Positions 62,358 through 64,000 of a DNA stretch of 64,000 nucleotides are shown piece by piece. The translations under genes were made by a program, and so were the position numbers. The stretch lies in the NCBI RefSeq assembly GCF_029855045.1, contig NZ_CP123228.1, positions 3,162,001 to 3,226,000 on the forward strand. Direction: 5' to 3'. Origin of the DNA: Piscinibacter sp. XHJ-5 (lineage in GTDB: Bacteria; Pseudomonadota; Gammaproteobacteria; Burkholderiales; Burkholderiaceae_C). The stretch's first letter is position 1. Every line of letters begins with the position of its first letter. Below the pieces are notes generated by a model, which was given only the letters and a program-made list of their open reading frames with translations, was not told the origin of the DNA and searched no databases.

Positions 62358-64000
62358 ATGATGAAGTCCTTCGCGTGGTGCCGCTGGTGCACCGCGTTGC
62401 TGTGGCTGCTCGCGCTCGCGAGCCCCGCGACGGCGCAACTGGTGCTCGACGACAGCCGGCCGCGGGTGGATGCGTGGCCTGCGGTGTCCGTGCTGGTGGA
62501 CACGACCCAGGTGCTGACGCTCGCCGACGTGCGCCGCGCCTCCCAGCCGGGTTTCGCCCCGCCGCCGGGCGCGCATGCGACCCTCGGCTTGAACAAGGCG
62601 CCCGTGTGGCTGCGCATCCCGTTGCAGGTCGACGCGCGCTCGGACGGGGAATGGATCCTCGGCATCGACTACGCCGTGCTCAACCGCGTCGATGTGCATG
62701 TCGTCGGCGCGGACGGGCTCGAGCTTCGGCACGCGCGCCTGGGCAACCTGCAGCCCTACGCCGAGCGGCCGCTTCCGGGCCGCATCCATGCCGTGGCGCT
62801 GCGCCTGCCGCCCGGCCAGCCGGCCACGGTCTACCTGCGCGTGCAGACGCAGGGCGCGATGGTCCTGCCGATCACGCTGGAGAAGCTGCCGGCATTCCAG
62901 GCGCGCTCGCTGGACGAGCAGATGCTGCAGGGCCTGCTCACCGGGCTCGGCCTGTGCCTGCTGCTGTACAGCCTCATGCAATGGGGATCGCTGCGCGAGC
63001 GGCTGTACCTGAAGTACGCGCTGCAGAGCGGCGGCTCCATCCTGTTCTCGATCTACCAGTTCGGCTTCGGCAAGCAGTACCTTTGGGGCGACAACCTGTG
63101 GGCCGAGCTGCACCTCGGCGGGATCTCGGCGCTGCTTGCGGCGGCCGGCACTTTCCTGTTCGTCGACCATGCCCTGGGGCCGCACCCCAACCGCTGGTTC
63201 GGACCCATGATGAAGGGCGGGTGTGCGGTGCTGCTGGCGGTCGCGGTCGCGTACGGCGTCGACCTGCTGCACGTGCATCAGGTGAGCGCCGTGGTCGGCA
63301 CGCTGGGGCTGGCTCCGGCCATCTTCGGCATGCCCGGCGCCTTGAAGCGGGCCCGTCGCGGCGATCCCGTGGGCTGGCTCTTCCTGGCGGCCTGGGTCGG
63401 CTACTTCGTCGCCACCTGGGTCATGGTGAGCCTGATCAAGGGCACGATGCCGTTCAACTTCTGGACGCAGCACTCCCTGCAGTTCGGCGCCACGCTGGAC
63501 ATGCTGCTGTTCATGCGCGTCATCGGCGTGCGCCAGCAGGAGCTGCACGCGGCCGCGCAGCGGGCGCGACAGGAGCGCGAGTCGCTGGTGACGCTGGCGC
63601 GCACCGACGCGCTCACCGGCCTGCCCAACCGCCGCGGGCTGGACCACGCGCTCGAAGCCGCGCTGGCCGGCTGCGCCCCTGACCGCCTCGTCGCGCTGTA
63701 CCTGCTCGACCTCGACGGCTTCAAGGTGGTGAACGATGCGCATGGCCACCAGGTCGGCGACGAGCTGCTCGTGGCGGTGGGCAGGCGCCTGCGGCACGTG
63801 CTGCGACCGGATGACGTCTCTGCGCGCCTGGGCGGCGACGAATTCGTCGTGATCGCCGGGCAGCTCGCGGACGACGAGCAGGCGCGGCGCGTCGGTCAGC
63901 ACCTGCTCGACGCCTTCGAGGAGCCGTTCGCGCTGTCGGCCGGCACCGGCTTCCGGCTGGGCGTGACCATCGGCTATGTGCTCGCCCCGCTCGATGGGCG
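62358..64000 (+). CDS. 7TMR-DISM diguanylate cyclase, running off the right edge (partial)
   Basis: From ATGATG at 62358 the frame stays open to the window end (547 codons visible). It has a signal peptide (WCTALLWLLALASPATAQ), a periplasmic 7TMR-DISMED2-type beta domain (about 25-180; NKAPVWLRIPLQVDARSDGEWILGI), seven membrane helices (about 190-385), a short coiled coil (QELHAAAQRARQERESL) and a GGDEF domain with DALTGLPNRRGL, LGGDEF and I-site RPDD. It should sense a periplasmic ligand and make c-di-GMP. An EAL domain could follow beyond the edge. Confidence 0.87.
   Translation, partial: MMKSFAWCRWCTALLWLLALASPATAQLVLDDSRPRVDAWPAVSVLVDTTQVLTLADVRRASQPGFAPPPGAHATLGLNKAPVWLRIPLQVDARSDGEWILGIDYAVLNRVDVHVVGADGLELRHARLGNLQPYAERPLPGRIHAVALRLPPGQPATVYLRVQTQGAMVLPITLEKLPAFQARSLDEQMLQGLLTGLGLCLLLYSLMQWGSLRERLYLKYALQSGGSILFSIYQFGFGKQYLWGDNLWAELHLGGISALLAAAGTFLFVDHALGPHPNRWFGPMMKGGCAVLLAVAVAYGVDLLHVHQVSAVVGTLGLAPAIFGMPGALKRARRGDPVGWLFLAAWVGYFVATWVMVSLIKGTMPFNFWTQHSLQFGATLDMLLFMRVIGVRQQELHAAAQRARQERESLVTLARTDALTGLPNRRGLDHALEAALAGCAPDRLVALYLLDLDGFKVVNDAHGHQVGDELLVAVGRRLRHVLRPDDVSARLGGDEFVVIAGQLADDEQARRVGQHLLDAFEEPFALSAGTGFRLGVTIGYVLAPLDG

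Overview
The window is GC-rich, gene-dense bacterial chromosome, probably from a Burkholderiales betaproteobacterium of the Rubrivivax/Leptothrix/Rhizobacter kind. This is inferred from codon use, from storage-polymer and aromatic-catabolic genes together, and from a thi operon with fused thiD-thiE; there is no rRNA to confirm it. I see no phage, insertion sequence, CRISPR array, tRNA or rRNA.

Layout. 0-5 kb: a partial gene leaving the left edge, a class II aldolase, an extended IF-1, a GST, an ECF-like sigma/anti-sigma pair in which one extra base fuses the two frames, and an ODP-type metallo-beta-lactamase protein. 5-8.5 kb: PHA synthase with a cytoplasmic HtrA-like protease downstream and a divergent small Trp-rich protein; an FNR/Anr-like box lies between. 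8.5-13.7 kb: histidine phosphatase, CAP protein, diguanylate cyclase, dodecin, PBP7-type peptidase, and a receiver protein with a decayed kinase core. 13.8-17.8 kb: cyanophycinase and cyanophycin synthetase. 17.8-26.6 kb: small stress/envelope-type proteins, including a disordered Gly/Ser/Gln-rich protein, a cytochrome c pair, NAD synthetase and a BrkB-like membrane protein.

26.6-36.3 kb (minus strand) is the most coherent accessory system. It holds a two-subunit hydroquinone 1,2-dioxygenase, an aldehyde dehydrogenase placed for 4-hydroxymuconic semialdehyde, maleylacetate reductase, a complete HAAT-family ABC transporter and a hydroxyquinol 1,2-dioxygenase. Two ring-cleavage routes, from hydroquinone and from hydroxyquinol, therefore meet at maleylacetate and continue to 3-oxoadipate. 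A T-N11-A dyad upstream of the first gene and a LysR regulator at 37.9-38.9 kb suggest inducible control. An unknown alpha/beta-hydrolase-like protein sits between regulator and operon.

38.9-44.5 kb is the thiamine operon thiC-thiO-thiS-thiG-thiDE, led by a TPP riboswitch; the LysR gene follows thiDE by 9 bp. 44.6-52 kb: a PAS-GGDEF-EAL protein, an MTA/MTI phosphorylase, a D-amino-acid deaminase-like PLP enzyme, a nu-class-like GST and a TPR-GAF-GGDEF protein. 52.1-59.5 kb is a polyol locus: ABC transporter of the SmoEFGK/MtlEFGK type, a mannitol/D-arabinitol dehydrogenase, an SDR polyol dehydrogenase and an AraC regulator. The window ends with NDH-2, an arginase-superfamily protein with a Cys in place of a usual metal-ligand His, and a diguanylate cyclase running off the right edge.

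A dispersed GC-rich palindrome (core CCCTCTCCCGCAAGCGGGAG and variants) occurs at gene ends and between operon genes near 30.8, 34.7 and 60.9 kb.
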